Positions 35,783 through 45,428 of a stretch of DNA of 64,000 nucleotides are shown one piece after another (position 1 is the stretch's first letter; every line of letters starts with the position of its first letter). A program made the position numbers and the translations under genes. The notes under the pieces are model-generated. The model ran no database searches. It was not told the origin of the DNA and worked only from the letters and a program-made list of their open reading frames with translations. The stretch comes from Thalassococcus profundi (GTDB lineage Bacteria; Pseudomonadota; Alphaproteobacteria; Rhodobacterales; Rhodobacteraceae), in NCBI RefSeq assembly GCF_003344785.1, contig NZ_QPMK01000016.1, forward strand, positions 1 to 64,000. Direction: 5' to 3'.

Positions 35783-36433
35783 ATGATCCTCTCGCGCGGC
35801 CGCGGCTATATCTTCGTGCATATCCCCAAGACCGGCGGCACCTCCATGGCGCGGGCGCTGGAGGCGCGGGCGATGGCCGACGACATCCTGATCGGAGACA
35901 CGCCGAAAGCCCGCAAGCGGCGCGGGCGGCTGAAGGGCCTGGCGGCGCGCGGCAGGCTCTGGAAACACAGCACGCTGGCGGATATCGACGGGGTCGTGAG
36001 CTCCGAGGAGATCGCCGGGATGTTCACCTTTGCCCTGGTGCGCAACCCGTGGGACCGGCTGGTGAGCTATTACCACTGGCTGCAGACACAGGGCTTCGAT
36101 CATCCCGCGGTGCATCTGGCCAAGGAGCTGGATTTTGCCGGGTTCCTGCGGCATCCGCAGACCTCCGCCAGCATCGGCGGCAGCCCCTACGGCAGCTACA
36201 TGCGCTGCGCCGACGGGGTGGAGCGTGTCTCTGCCTGGCTGCGGCTGGAGCATCTGGCCGAGGACATGGCGCCACTGGCGGAGCACCTGGGGTTCGTGCC
36301 CGAGGTGCCGCATGACAACCGGTCGGATCGGTCGACCGATTACAGGCGGTATTACCCGGACGATCTGGCCGAGGTCTTGGGCGCGATCTGCGCCGAGGAT
36401 ATCGCGCGGTTCGGATATCGCTTCGACGGCTGA
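35783..36433 (+). CDS. Sulfotransferase family 2 domain protein
   Basis: A 216-residue protein with the PAPS-binding elements of membrane-type or carbohydrate sulfotransferases: 5'-phosphosulfate loop HIPKTGGTSMARA near residue 13 and 3'-phosphate motif VRNPWDRLVSYYHW near residue 90. Expected reaction: transfer of sulfate from PAPS to a hydroxyl or amine, often on a cell-surface polysaccharide. No membrane segment is visible. The acceptor is unknown; capsule export genes lie about 17 kb away. The gene is monocistronic and ends in a strong terminator. Confidence 0.85.
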   Translation: MILSRGRGYIFVHIPKTGGTSMARALEARAMADDILIGDTPKARKRRGRLKGLAARGRLWKHSTLADIDGVVSSEEIAGMFTFALVRNPWDRLVSYYHWLQTQGFDHPAVHLAKELDFAGFLRHPQTSASIGGSPYGSYMRCADGVERVSAWLRLEHLAEDMAPLAEHLGFVPEVPHDNRSDRSTDYRRYYPDDLAEVLGAICAEDIARFGYRFDG

Positions 36434-36475
36434 GGCCCCGTGCCCGGAATTCCCGAGAATTCCGGGCACGGGGCC
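36434..36475. terminator. Bidirectional terminator with 19-bp perfect stem
   Basis: GGCCCCGTGCCCGGAATTC at 36434-36452 and its exact complement at 36457-36475 flank a 4-base CCGA. It starts directly after the sulfotransferase stop and lies 35 bases from the fadB stop on the other strand, so it can end both convergent transcripts. Confidence 0.8.
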
Positions 36476-36510
36476 GGGCGTGTGCGCCGGCCCCGCGGTG
36501 GTGTGCAGGC

Positions 36511-38712
36511 TCAGGCGGCCTTGTCGGCGTCCTGGCCGAAGCGGCCGTAGAAGCTCTGGCCCTTGTCGGCCATCTCGCGCAGCAGCGCCGGGCAGGCGAA
36601 GCGGTCGCCGAACTTTTCGGTCAGCTGGTCGCAGCGTTCGGCGGCATAGGGCGCGCCGATGATATCGAGCCAGGAGAACGGACCGCCCGACCAGGGCGCA
36701 AAGCCCCAGCCCAGGATCGCGCCGACGTCGCCTTCGCGGATGTCCATGAGCACGCCTTCCTCGAGCGCGCGCACGGCCTCGAGCACCTGCGCGAAGAGCA
36801 GGCGATGCTGCACTTCGATGAGGTCCGGCTGATCGTCCAGAGGCGCGTATTTCTCGCCGAGGCCCGACCAAAGGCCCTGACGTTTGCCCTTGTCGTCGTA
36901 GCTGTAGAAGCCGGCGTTCGACTTGCGGCCCAGACGCTCCTGACCTTCCATCCAGAAGATAACCTCGTCGACCGCGCCGTCGGGGTAGGCGTCGCCCATC
37001 GCGGCCTTGGTGGCGCGGGCGATCTTGGCGCCGAGGTCGATCGAGGTCTCGTCCACCAGTTGCAGCGGGCCCAGCGGCATGCCGACCATGCGCGCGGCAT
37101 TCTCGACCAGCGCGGGGGCCACGCCTTCGGCCACCATGCGCATGCCCTCGTTGATATAGGGGATGATGCAGCGGTTGGCGTAGAAGAACCGCGCGTCGTT
37201 CACGACGATCGGCGTCTTGCGGATCTGGCGGACGAAATCCAGTGCCTTGGCAACGGCGCGGTCACCTGTTTCCTTGCCCTTGATGATCTCGACCAGCATC
37301 ATCTTCTCGACCGGCGAGAAGAAGTGGATGCCGATGAACTGCTCGGGCCGCGACGAGGCACCGGCCAGGTCGGTGATCGGCAGGGTCGAGGTGTTGGTGG
37401 CAAAGATGCAGTCCTCGGGGATCACCTTCTCGACGTTCTGCGTCACCTCGGCCTTGATCCGCGGGTCCTCGAAGACCGCCTCGACGATCAGGTCGCAATC
37501 CCGCAGCGCGGCATAGTCGGTCGTCGCGTGGATCCGGCCAAGCAGCGCCTCCTTGCTTTCCTCGGTGGCCTTCTTGCGCTGGATGCCCTTGTCCATGTAG
37601 CTGGCGGAATAGGCCTTGCCCTTGTCGGCGGCCTCCTGCTTCTGGTCCAGCAGCACCACGTCGATACCGGCTTGCGCGCTGACCAGCGCGATGCCCGCGC
37701 CCATCATGCCGGCACCCAGCACGCCGACCTTGCGCACGCGCTGGTCGGCCACGTCGGCGGGCCGCACCGCACCTTTCTCAAGCGCCTCCTTGTTGATGAA
37801 GAGCGACCGGATCATCGCGCCCGACGAGGGGTTCATCAGCACGTTGGTGAACCAGCGCGCCTCGATCTTCAGAGCCGTGTCGAAGGGCACCAGCGCGCCT
37901 TCGTAGACCGCGGACAGCAGCGCCTTGGCCGCCGGGTAGACGCCCTGGGTCTTGCCGTGGACCATGGCGCTCGCGCCGACGAAGGTCATGAAGCCTGCGG
38001 GGTGATACGGCGCGCCGCCGGGCATCTTGTAGCCCTTGGCGTCCCAGGGTTTCACCAGGTCCGCATCCTTGGCGTTCAGGACCCATTCCTTCGCCGCTTC
38101 AAGCGGGTCGGCGACAACCTCGTCGATGATGCCGGCGGATTTCGCCTTCATCGGATCGGAAAGCTTGCCTTCGAGCAGGAAGGGCGAGGCCGCCATGGCG
38201 CCCAGCTTGCGGACCATGCGGGTGGTGCCGCCGGCGCCCGGGAAGATGCCGACCATGATTTCCGGCAGGCCGATCTTGGCCTTGGGATTGACCGAACAAA
38301 AGATCCGGTGCGTGGCCAGCGGAATTTCCAGCCCGATCCCAAGCGCCGTGCCTGGTAGGGCGGCGGCAACCGGCTTGCCACCCTTGAGCGTCTTTGGGTC
38401 CATGCCCGCCAGCTCGATTTTCCGAAGCGCGGCGTGCATCTGCATGATGCCCTCGAAGAGCCCCCGCTCGGGTTCGTCGCCGGCGTCGGACTTCATCTTG
38501 GCGATGACGTTGAGGTCCATGCCGCCGGCAAAGCTGTCCTTGCCGGAGGTGATGACGATGCCCTTGACCGCGTCGTCGGCCAGCGCCTCGTCCATCAGCG
38601 CGTCGAGGTCGCGCAGGCCCTGCATCGACAGCACGTTCATGCTCTTGCCGGGCACGTCCCAGGTGATGATGGCGACGCCGTCGTCGCCCTTGATCATGGT
38701 GAAATCGGTCAT
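36511..38712 (-). CDS. fadB: Fatty acid oxidation complex alpha subunit (enoyl-CoA hydratase/3-hydroxyacyl-CoA dehydrogenase)
   Basis: A 733-residue two-enzyme protein. The hydratase domain covers residues 1-190 (GKDSFAGGMDLNVIAKM; catalytic Glu region LPEIMVGIFPGAGGTTRM). The dehydrogenase starts near residue 325 with the NAD motif GVLGAGMMGAGIALVSAQAG and continues through HFFSPVEKMMLVEIIKG and VNDARFFYANRCI. Together they perform hydration and oxidation in beta-oxidation. GGAG precedes ATG 38712. It is the last gene of a minus-strand operon with fadA; two NTF2-like genes lie between. Confidence 0.94.
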   Translation of the reverse strand: MTDFTMIKGDDGVAIITWDVPGKSMNVLSMQGLRDLDALMDEALADDAVKGIVITSGKDSFAGGMDLNVIAKMKSDAGDEPERGLFEGIMQMHAALRKIELAGMDPKTLKGGKPVAAALPGTALGIGLEIPLATHRIFCSVNPKAKIGLPEIMVGIFPGAGGTTRMVRKLGAMAASPFLLEGKLSDPMKAKSAGIIDEVVADPLEAAKEWVLNAKDADLVKPWDAKGYKMPGGAPYHPAGFMTFVGASAMVHGKTQGVYPAAKALLSAVYEGALVPFDTALKIEARWFTNVLMNPSSGAMIRSLFINKEALEKGAVRPADVADQRVRKVGVLGAGMMGAGIALVSAQAGIDVVLLDQKQEAADKGKAYSASYMDKGIQRKKATEESKEALLGRIHATTDYAALRDCDLIVEAVFEDPRIKAEVTQNVEKVIPEDCIFATNTSTLPITDLAGASSRPEQFIGIHFFSPVEKMMLVEIIKGKETGDRAVAKALDFVRQIRKTPIVVNDARFFYANRCIIPYINEGMRMVAEGVAPALVENAARMVGMPLGPLQLVDETSIDLGAKIARATKAAMGDAYPDGAVDEVIFWMEGQERLGRKSNAGFYSYDDKGKRQGLWSGLGEKYAPLDDQPDLIEVQHRLLFAQVLEAVRALEEGVLMDIREGDVGAILGWGFAPWSGGPFSWLDIIGAPYAAERCDQLTEKFGDRFACPALLREMADKGQSFYGRFGQDADKAA

Positions 38713-38929
38713 GTCTTGTCTCCGCTCAGGTGGAAAGGGATGCCGGTCCGGTATGCAGGGCCGGCGTGTTTGTGTGCGGCGCCCGCCGTCCGCTGCTTTC
38801 GCCGCGGTACAAGAGGGCTGCCGGTGAGGGCAGGGGCGGGACCGCGGGCCAAAGGCCCGGACCCGCGGCGCAGGACGCGACCCGCCGCAGGCGGGCATCC
38901 GTTGCGATATGTGTGACCCCGCGCATGGC
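38713..38929 (-). other. Intergenic hairpins upstream of fadB
   Basis: This 217-base gap inside the fad cluster holds GC-rich hairpins: CCCGCC / GGCGGG at 38881-38895 and CGGGCC-AAA-GGCCCG near 38845-38859. They could reduce read-through from the upstream genes or protect the fadB transcript. No gene is seen. Confidence 0.45.
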
Positions 38930-39409
38930 TCATTCGGCCTCATCCGGGAGCGACGCATCGCGGATGCCGGTGTCGGCGGGCTCCGCGATGCGCGGCAGAT
39001 CGAAAGGCCATTGCCGGTTCTGCACGCCAGACTCCAACGCAATTGCCCGCCACTCCGTGCCGACGCGGCGCAGGGCCGCGGTCGACTCGAACACCGGCAC
39101 CACGGGGACGGTGCCGCGCAGGATGCGTGTGCTGTAGAGCCCGATCAGCAGACCGTCCCCGGTCATCTGCGCGTCATGTGCCCGGCGATTCATGTCGGTG
39201 GCGTTCTGCGCCTTCAGCATCGCGTCCCAGGCATCGAACCCCATGCGCAGGTCGGCATCGCTGCCGATCTGCATTTCGGTGGTTTTGGTGCGGATCTTCA
39301 GTGGCAGCGCAATGTGACTGGCAAACCGCGCATAATCCCCTTTCAGCATCGCGTCCCCGACCGCATCGAGCCAATCCTGGAAGATCTGAGAGAACGGAGC
39401 CGCAGTCAT
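38930..39409 (-). CDS. NTF2/SnoaL-like protein B (tandem paralogue)
   Basis: A 159-residue protein with a predicted NTF2-like alpha/beta cone: an N-terminal helix (FQDWLDAVGDAML), HIALPLKIRT, and late strands RILRGTVPVVPVFESTAALRRV. It aligns along its length with the product of the adjacent gene 39406-39885, which is also 159 residues (shared IALP, YILRG/RILRG, W-x-RI/RAI). Its ATG overlaps that gene's stop (ATGA). No catalytic residues can be assigned. The location between fadA and fadB suggests a role linked to CoA-thioester metabolism. Confidence 0.72.
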   Translation of the reverse strand: MTAAPFSQIFQDWLDAVGDAMLKGDYARFASHIALPLKIRTKTTEMQIGSDADLRMGFDAWDAMLKAQNATDMNRRAHDAQMTGDGLLIGLYSTRILRGTVPVVPVFESTAALRRVGTEWRAIALESGVQNRQWPFDLPRIAEPADTGIRDASLPDEAE

Positions 39410-39885
39410 TGCGCGCCTCCCATCGGGCTGTGCCGCGCCATTTCAGCCAAGTGCCGCGCCGCCATGTCCGGGTTGACCGTCGGACATTCGGTGATCCGCG
39501 TCGCGGTCTCGATCCGAACCCCTTTCCAGGCCGCGTCGATCCGCAACAGGGTCATCTGATTGGTGAACGGCGCCACCAGGCAGGTGCCCCCGCGCAGGAT
39601 GTAGGTAGTGTGCCAGCCGACGATGGTCCGGCGGTCGGCGTCGAGAAACTTCGCATCTTGGCAGGTGCGGTGATAGGCCTCGGCGCCGATGTCCTGCAGG
39701 TGGTCCCGAAAACGCAGCATCGCCTCGGACATCTCCTGCGGCGTGCTCAACACCACCTGCGCATCCACCGTCAACATCATGTTCGGCAGCGCGATATGAT
39801 CGAGCATCGCCGCAAGGTCGCGCGCCCAAAGGGCGCGCGACACAGCCGTGAGATTGGCCTGGTAGATGTCGCGGGCAGAGGCCAT
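39406..39885 (-). CDS. NTF2/SnoaL-like protein A (tandem paralogue)
   Basis: A 159-residue protein with the same predicted fold as its neighbour: ARDLAAMLDHIALPNMML, then VGWHTTYILRGGTCLVAPFTNQMTLLRID and a C-terminal helix. It begins 3 bases after the fadA stop and overlaps the next gene by 4 bases, so both are co-translated with fadA. A tandem pair suggests a heterodimer. Function is unknown. Confidence 0.72.
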   Translation of the reverse strand: MASARDIYQANLTAVSRALWARDLAAMLDHIALPNMMLTVDAQVVLSTPQEMSEAMLRFRDHLQDIGAEAYHRTCQDAKFLDADRRTIVGWHTTYILRGGTCLVAPFTNQMTLLRIDAAWKGVRIETATRITECPTVNPDMAARHLAEMARHSPMGGAQ

Positions 39886-39888
39886 GGC

Positions 39889-41100
39889 TCAGAGGCGCTC
39901 GATGATGGTGGCCGCACCCATGCCGCTGGCGATGCAGAGCGTCGCAAGCCCGGTGCCTTTGCCCGTGCGCTCCATCTCGTCGAGAAGGGTGCCGATGATG
40001 ATCGCGCCCGTGGCCCCCAGCGGATGCCCCATGGCGATGGAGCCGCCGTTCACGTTGACCTTGTCCTGATCGACGTCGAAGGCCTGCATGAAGCGCAGAA
40101 CCACGCTCGCGAAGGCCTCGTTCACCTCGAAAAGGTCGATGTCGCCGATCTCCATGCCGTTGTCCTTGAGGATCTTCTCGGTCACCGGAACCGGGCCGGT
40201 CAGCATTATGGTCGGATCGGTGCCGATCTTGGCGGTGGCCTTGATCCGGGCGCGCGGTTTCAGCCCGTGCTTTTCGCCGAATTCCTTGCTGCCGATCAGC
40301 ACGCCCGCAGCGCCATCGACGATACCGCTGGAATTGCCGGCGTGGTGGATGTGGTTGATCCGCTGGAGATGCGGGTACTTCATCAGCGCGATCTTGTCGA
40401 AGCCGGGCATGACTTCGCCCATGGCCTGGAAGCTGGGGTTGAGCGATCCGAGGCTCTGCATGTCTGTGCCGGGACGCATGTATTCGTCATGATCGAGGAT
40501 CGGAAGGCCGTTCTGATCCTTCACGGTGATGATCGACTTCGAAAACCGCTTGTCGTCCCAGGCGGCCTTGGCACGTTTCTGCGACTCCACGGCCAGCGCA
40601 TCGGCCTGGTCGCGGGTGAAGCCGTATTCGGTGGCGATGATGTCGGCGCTGATGCCCTGCGGCACGAAGTAGCTGTCCATGGCAACGCTCGGATCGACGG
40701 CAATGGCCGCCCCGTCGCTGCCCATGGCGACCCGGCCCATCATCTCGACCCCGCCGGCGATATAGGCCTCGCCCGCGCCGCCGCGCACCTGGTTGGCGGC
40801 CAGGTTCACCGCCTCCATGCCCGAGGCGCAGAAGCGGTTGATGGCAAGGCCCGGGATGGATTCATCGAGGTCCGAGGCCAGCACCGCGGTGCGCGCGAGG
40901 CAGCCACCCTGTTCGCCGACCTGGGTGACGTTGCCCCAGATCACGTCCTCGACCGCATGGCCCGAAAGGTCGTTGCGCTCCTTCAGAGCGTTCAGCACGA
41001 GCGCGGACAGCCGCACCGAGGTCACCTCGTGCAGCGCGCCGTCCTTGCGGCCCTTGCCGCGGGGCGTGCGCACGGTGTCGTAGATATAAGCATCGGTCAT
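39889..41100 (-). CDS. fadA: Acetyl-CoA acyltransferase (thiolase) FadA-type
   Basis: A 403-residue thiolase that cleaves 3-ketoacyl-CoA. The nucleophilic Cys lies in INRFCASGMEAVNLAA (about residue 91). NEAFA, GGSIAMGHPLGATGA (catalytic His) and the second Cys in LCIASGMGAA complete the site; this last motif is more often CIGGGMG. It co-occurs with fadB, as expected for the beta-oxidation complex. GGAG lies upstream of the ATG. Confidence 0.94.
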   Translation of the reverse strand: MTDAYIYDTVRTPRGKGRKDGALHEVTSVRLSALVLNALKERNDLSGHAVEDVIWGNVTQVGEQGGCLARTAVLASDLDESIPGLAINRFCASGMEAVNLAANQVRGGAGEAYIAGGVEMMGRVAMGSDGAAIAVDPSVAMDSYFVPQGISADIIATEYGFTRDQADALAVESQKRAKAAWDDKRFSKSIITVKDQNGLPILDHDEYMRPGTDMQSLGSLNPSFQAMGEVMPGFDKIALMKYPHLQRINHIHHAGNSSGIVDGAAGVLIGSKEFGEKHGLKPRARIKATAKIGTDPTIMLTGPVPVTEKILKDNGMEIGDIDLFEVNEAFASVVLRFMQAFDVDQDKVNVNGGSIAMGHPLGATGAIIIGTLLDEMERTGKGTGLATLCIASGMGAATIIERL

Positions 41101-41164
41101 TCTGGTCTCCTTCCGGCCCGGTGGTGTGGGCCTTGATCTGGCACCCTTTGCGGGCGCGGTGTTC

Positions 41165-41803
41165 TCAGGCGCGGTCCGCGGGGGAGCCGGGCATCAGGTC
41201 ATAGGGGGCTTTCCAGCCGGGCGTGGCGCTCAGCCGGTCGAGCCAGCGGTCGATGTTGGGCCATTGGGCGCGGTCGAAGCCGAAGGGCTCGGGATAGTAG
41301 AGATAGCCGCAGCAGCTCAGGTCGGCGTTGGTAAGACCCGCGCCCACGATCCAGTCGCGCCCGTCGAGATGGTTGTCCAGTACCTGGTAGGCGGCCTTGA
41401 GCCGGCCCTGCATGAAGCCGATGACCTCAGCCGGGCGCTTGTCCTCGGGCAGGAAGTTCATCAGGAACCGGGTCATGCCGGCCTGGCTGGAAAGCTTGTG
41501 GTTGTCCCAGAACATCCAGCGCATGACCTCGCGCGCCTCTTCAGGCGTACTACCGCCAAATTTCCCGGTCTTCTCGGTGACATACATCTGGATCACCCCA
41601 GACTGGGTGATCTTCAGATCGCCGTCGACCATGACCGGCGCCTCGCCCATGACATTGACGTCCCGGCGATAATCGGCGCCGCGGGTGGCGCCGTTGAAGA
41701 AATCCACGAAGACCGGCGCCCAGTCGAGGCCCGACAGCTCGAGTGCGAGCGCCGCCTTGTAGGCATTGCCGGATTCGCCGAAGCAGTGCAGCTGGATGGT
41801 CAT
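41165..41803 (-). CDS. Glutathione S-transferase family protein
   Basis: A 212-residue GST. The N-terminal thioredoxin-like domain covers residues 1-80 (HCFGESGNAYKAALALEL, with Ser/Asn at the usual catalytic position, and GEAPVMVDGDLKITQSGVI). The C-terminal helical domain includes GAGLTNADLSCCGYLYYPE. It probably conjugates or removes reactive acyl or electrophilic compounds. AAGGA lies about 10 bases before ATG 41803. It belongs to the beta-oxidation cluster but is separated from the upstream gene by two repeats. Confidence 0.85.
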   Translation of the reverse strand: MTIQLHCFGESGNAYKAALALELSGLDWAPVFVDFFNGATRGADYRRDVNVMGEAPVMVDGDLKITQSGVIQMYVTEKTGKFGGSTPEEAREVMRWMFWDNHKLSSQAGMTRFLMNFLPEDKRPAEVIGFMQGRLKAAYQVLDNHLDGRDWIVGAGLTNADLSCCGYLYYPEPFGFDRAQWPNIDRWLDRLSATPGWKAPYDLMPGSPADRA

Positions 41804-41840
41804 CGTCTTTGCGTCCTTTCGTTGCGCCCGTGGCGGCGGC

Positions 41841-41896
41841 GGGACCGGGGGTTTCACACCCCCGGACCCCCGTGGAGGTTTATCGGCAAGATGAAG
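41841..41896 (-). repeat. Class A intergenic hairpin element, copy 4
   Basis: On the minus strand: box CTTCATCTTGCCGATAAACC, then TCCACGGGGGT and the 8-bp hairpin CCGGGGGT / ACCCCCGG with loop GTGAA (plus-strand 41845-41865). It faces copy 5 in opposite orientation 190 bases away. The 370-base gap 41804-42173 contains only these two elements. Confidence 0.75.
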
Positions 41897-42087
41897 CTTG
41901 GATCGGATTTACCCTTGCTTAACGTTAACGCGCCTATGCTCGCCCTGCGCCGACAGCTGGAGAGCGACCCGGCGTGCAAGGTGAAGCGCCGCCGTCCCGT
42001 CACGGATCCCCAAGACCGTGTGACCGGATGGCGGCGTGGACCGACTGCCGCCCGTCGCACGGCACTGGGTTCGATGCGCGGTCCCGT

Positions 42088-42140
42088 CTTCATCTTGCCA
42101 ATAAACCTCCACGGGGGTGTGGGGGTGTGAAACCCCCACA
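42088..42140 (+). repeat. Class A intergenic hairpin element, copy 5
   Basis: Box CTTCATCTTGCCAATAAACC, then TCCACGGGGG and the perfect 9-bp hairpin TGTGGGGGT / ACCCCCACA with loop GTGAA (42118-42140). The loop and inner five G-C pairs equal those of copy 4 while the outer pairs differ but still match. It lies 33 bases from the stop of the acyl-CoA dehydrogenase gene. Confidence 0.75.
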
Positions 42141-42173
42141 TCCGACGCTGGCCGGCTGCGGTGCGGTTTGTCA

Positions 42174-43313
42174 TCACAGCGCCCTCGCGATCAGTTCTTT
42201 CATGATCTCGTTGGTGCCGCCGTAAATCCGCTGAACGCGGGCATCGGCCCACATCTCGCCCACGGCCGTGTCCTGCATGTAGCCGTAGCCGCCGTGCAGT
42301 TGCAGACAGGCGTCCAGCACCTCACCTTGCGTGTCGGTCAGCCAGTATTTTGCCATCGCGGCCCGCTCGACAGTCAGCGCGCCCGCGAGGTGCTCTGTCA
42401 TGCACTGATCCAGGAAGGCGCGGGCCACCGCCGTCTTCGTCCGGCATTCGGCCAGCTGGAAGCGGGTGTTCTGGAACTGGGTCAGCGGGCCGCCGAAGGC
42501 CTCTCGTTCCTGGCAATAGGCGATGGTCCGGTCGACTGCGCCCTCCATCGCGCCCACCGCACCACAGCCGATGATCAGCCGTTCCTGCGGCAGCTGCTGC
42601 ATCATCTGGTAGAACCCCTGACCCTCCTCCTGGCCCAGGATGTTCTCGGGCGGGATTTCCACGTTGTCGAAGAAGAGCTCGGACGTGTCGGCGGCGTGCA
42701 GGCCGATCTTGCGCAGGTTGCGGCCGCGGGCAAAGCCCGTCGCACCGTCGGTCTCGACCACGACGAGGCTCACGCCCCTGGCGCCTTCGGCCGGGTCGGT
42801 CTTGGCCGCGACCAAGATCAGGTTGGCGTGCTGGCCGTTGGTGATGAAGGTCTTCTGCCCCGAAAGCCGGTAGGCATTGCCGTCGCGCGGGGCGCGAGTC
42901 TTGATCGCCTGGACGTCTGAGCCGGTGCCGGGCTCGGTCATCGCCAGCGCCCCCACCAGATCGCCCGATACCATGCGCGGCAGCCAGCGGGATTTCTGGT
43001 CCTCGGTGCCATAGGCGAGGATGTAGTGTGCCACGATGCCCGAATGGATGCCATGGCCCCAGGAGGCGAGGTTGGCGCGCGAGGCTTCGATCAGGATCAC
43101 CGCCTCGTGGCCGAAATCGCCGCCGGCGCCGCCATATGATACGGGCACCGATGGGCAGAGCAGCCCCAGTGCGCCGGCCTCGCGCCAGGTGGCGGGGTCC
43201 ATCTGGCCCTGGTCGCGCCATTGGCCGAACAGCGGCGCCCATTCGGAGGTGATGAACTTTCGCGTCATCTCCGCCAGTATCGCGTGCTCGTCTGTCATCC
43301 AAGTGGATCGCAT
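42174..43313 (-). CDS. Acyl-CoA dehydrogenase
   Basis: A 379-residue FAD enzyme introducing the C2-C3 double bond in an acyl-CoA. Motifs: [16 protein letters not shown] (FAD/substrate), [10 protein letters not shown], and the C-terminal [20 protein letters not shown] with [12 protein letters not shown]. The usual catalytic Glu position in the last motif is the E of TNEIM. GGGGAGA precedes the ATG by 5 bases. Chain length is unknown; the neighbours suggest short- or branched-chain acyl-CoA. Confidence 0.92.
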   Translation of the reverse strand: MRSTWMTDEHAILAEMTRKFITSEWAPLFGQWRDQGQMDPATWREAGALGLLCPSVPVSYGGAGGDFGHEAVILIEASRANLASWGHGIHSGIVAHYILAYGTEDQKSRWLPRMVSGDLVGALAMTEPGTGSDVQAIKTRAPRDGNAYRLSGQKTFITNGQHANLILVAAKTDPAEGARGVSLVVVETDGATGFARGRNLRKIGLHAADTSELFFDNVEIPPENILGQEEGQGFYQMMQQLPQERLIIGCGAVGAMEGAVDRTIAYCQEREAFGGPLTQFQNTRFQLAECRTKTAVARAFLDQCMTEHLAGALTVERAAMAKYWLTDTQGEVLDACLQLHGGYGYMQDTAVGEMWADARVQRIYGGTNEIMKELIARAL

Positions 43314-43341
43314 TCCGGTCTCCCCTGCCGGTCGGCGGTGT

Positions 43342-43554
43342 CTATCGCTTGCGGGCGTCGAGCTCCGCGTTGAAGAGGCGCAGGCGGTGTCCCAGCGCCT
43401 CTTCGTCGGTGATGCTGCCGAAGTTCTCGAACAGGAAAGACAGCGCCTCGCCTTCGTCCAGACCGGCCTCTGCGGCGAATTTCTTCAGGCCGCGGTAGCC
43501 GTCTTCGGTCATCGCGACCGGGAAGCGGCGGGTCAGGCGAAAGCGTTTCGGCAT
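43342..43554 (-). CDS. Small conserved-looking protein (70 residues)
   Basis: A 70-residue basic protein starting [20 protein letters not shown], followed by two predicted helices ([22 protein letters not shown] and [16 protein letters not shown]). The form recalls ribbon-helix-helix or small regulatory proteins, but no family is recognised. GGAG lies upstream of ATG 43554; the longer frame upstream overlaps the previous gene's end and lacks support. It lies 28 bases before the acyl-CoA dehydrogenase and is probably co-transcribed with it. Confidence 0.7.
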   Translation of the reverse strand: MPKRFRLTRRFPVAMTEDGYRGLKKFAAEAGLDEGEALSFLFENFGSITDEEALGHRLRLFNAELDARKR

Positions 43555-43606
43555 GGCGGTCTCCGGCGTCCGAGTGTCTGGTGGGGGGTGGGCCCCCACC
43601 GTCGTC

Positions 43607-45388
43607 TCAAAAGTTCGCCGCGTCCAGCGCCATGACGGTGTCCGCACCGGTCTGGATGCGCGCCAGGTGCATCGACGTGGCGGGCAACTGGCGGGTCATG
43701 TAGTAGCGCCCGGTGGCCAGCTTGGTCTCGTAGAACTGGGTGTCCGAGGCACCGTTCGCAAGTGCGTCGCGCGCAGCAACCCCCATGCGCGCCCACATGT
43801 AACCCAGGCAGACATGCCCGAACATGTGCATGAAGTCGTAAGACCCCGACAGCGCGTTGTGGGGGTTCTTCATGCCGTTCTGCATGAAATACATCCCCGC
43901 CGCCTGCAGGTCCTTCGACGCCGCCTTGAGCGGTTCGAGGAACTCCTTGTCAAAGGCCTCGTCCTGGCCGGCGTTGTCCTTGATGAAGGTCTTAATCATG
44001 TCGAAATAGGCCATGACGTGCTTGCCGCCTTCCTGCGCCAGCTTGCGGCCCACGAGGTCGAGCGCCTGAATGCCGTTGGCGCCTTCGTAGATCATCGCGA
44101 TCCGGGCGTCGCGGGCGAACTGGGACATGCCCCATTCCTCGATGTAGCCGTGGCCGCCGTAGACCTGCTGGGCATTCACCGCCATCTCGAAGCCCTTGTC
44201 GGTCAGGAAGCCCTTGATGACCGGAGTCATCAGCGAAATGAGCCCCTCGGCCGCGGCGTCGTCGTTCTTGTGCGCGCGGTCGATCAGGTAGGCGCCCCAG
44301 TAGGTGAAGGCGCGGGCGCCTTCGACAAAGCTCTTCTGATCCATCAGGTTGCGGCGGATGTCCGGGTGCACGATGATCGGGTCGGCCGATTTCTCGGGCG
44401 CCTTGACCCCGGTCACGTCGCGGCCCTGCAGCCGGTCGTTGGCATAGGCCACGGCGTTCTGATAGGCCGCTTCGGCCTGGGCGTAGCCCTGCAGGCCGAC
44501 GCCCAGCCGCGCCTCGTTCATCATGGTGAACATCGCCCGCATGCCCTTGTGCGCCTCGCCGACGAGGTAGCCGGTTGCGTCGTCGTAGTTCATCACGCAG
44601 GTCGAGTTGCCGTGGATGCCCATCTTTTCCTCGATCTTGCCGACCGAGACGCCGTTGCGCTCTCCCAGGCTGCCGTCCTCGTTGACGAGGAACTTCGGCA
44701 CGATGAAAAGCGACACGCCCTTGATGCCGTCAGGGCCGCCGGGGATCTTGGCCAGCACCAGGTGGATGATGTTCTCGGCCAGGTCATGGTCGCCGGCGGA
44801 GATGAAGATCTTCTGGCCCGTCACCTTGTAGGTGCCGTCGTCCTGCGGCACGGCCTTGGTGCGCATGAGCCCCAGATCGGTGCCGCAATGCGGCTCCGTC
44901 AGGTTCATGGTGCCGGTCCATTCGCAGGTGGTCATCTTGGGCAGGTAGGTCTTTTTCTGCTGCTCGGACCCGTGGATGTGGATTGCCGTATAGGCGCCGT
45001 GGGTCAGTCCCTGGTACATGTTGAAGGCCATGTTGGCCGACACGAAGGGTTCCTGCGCCGCGGTGTGCATGAGGTATGGCAGGCCCTGTCCGCCGTAGTC
45101 CGGATCGCAGTCGAGCGCCGTCCAGCCGCCGTCGCGCATCTGGTCGAAGGCTTCCTTGAATCCGGTGGGGGTGCGCACGACACCGTTCTCGAGTTTGCAG
45201 CCCTCGGTATCGCCCACGGTGTTCAGCGGGGTCAGCACCTCGGTGGCCAGCTTGCCCGATTCCTCGAGCACCGCGGCGGTGAAGTCGCGGTCCAGCTCGT
45301 CGTAGCCGGGAATATCCTGCTCGGACGCCTTGAGAACGTCATGCATGATGAACTGCATGTCTTTGGTGGGGGCGTGATAGATCGGCAT
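43607..45388 (-). CDS. Long-form acyl-CoA dehydrogenase, DmdC-like
   Basis: A 593-residue acyl-CoA dehydrogenase with an extra C-terminal helical domain, as in 3-methylmercaptopropionyl-CoA dehydrogenase DmdC and related long enzymes. Motifs: [49 protein letters not shown] and [17 protein letters not shown]. With a DmdB-like ligase 8 kb away a role in DMSP-derived methylmercaptopropionate breakdown is possible, but many roseobacters carry several such paralogues, so the substrate stays open. It is preceded by a MerR gene. Confidence 0.85.
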   Translation of the reverse strand: MPIYHAPTKDMQFIMHDVLKASEQDIPGYDELDRDFTAAVLEESGKLATEVLTPLNTVGDTEGCKLENGVVRTPTGFKEAFDQMRDGGWTALDCDPDYGGQGLPYLMHTAAQEPFVSANMAFNMYQGLTHGAYTAIHIHGSEQQKKTYLPKMTTCEWTGTMNLTEPHCGTDLGLMRTKAVPQDDGTYKVTGQKIFISAGDHDLAENIIHLVLAKIPGGPDGIKGVSLFIVPKFLVNEDGSLGERNGVSVGKIEEKMGIHGNSTCVMNYDDATGYLVGEAHKGMRAMFTMMNEARLGVGLQGYAQAEAAYQNAVAYANDRLQGRDVTGVKAPEKSADPIIVHPDIRRNLMDQKSFVEGARAFTYWGAYLIDRAHKNDDAAAEGLISLMTPVIKGFLTDKGFEMAVNAQQVYGGHGYIEEWGMSQFARDARIAMIYEGANGIQALDLVGRKLAQEGGKHVMAYFDMIKTFIKDNAGQDEAFDKEFLEPLKAASKDLQAAGMYFMQNGMKNPHNALSGSYDFMHMFGHVCLGYMWARMGVAARDALANGASDTQFYETKLATGRYYMTRQLPATSMHLARIQTGADTVMALDAANF

Positions 45389-45428
45389 TGCGGTCCTCCG
45401 TCGGTAGCTTGTGTCGGCGGGGCGGCGG

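Noticed and set aside
41841-42140. Inverted repeats as the ends of an insertion sequence
   Set aside because: The 190 bases between them contain no transposase frame, and no target duplication was seen. The same elements occur singly elsewhere.
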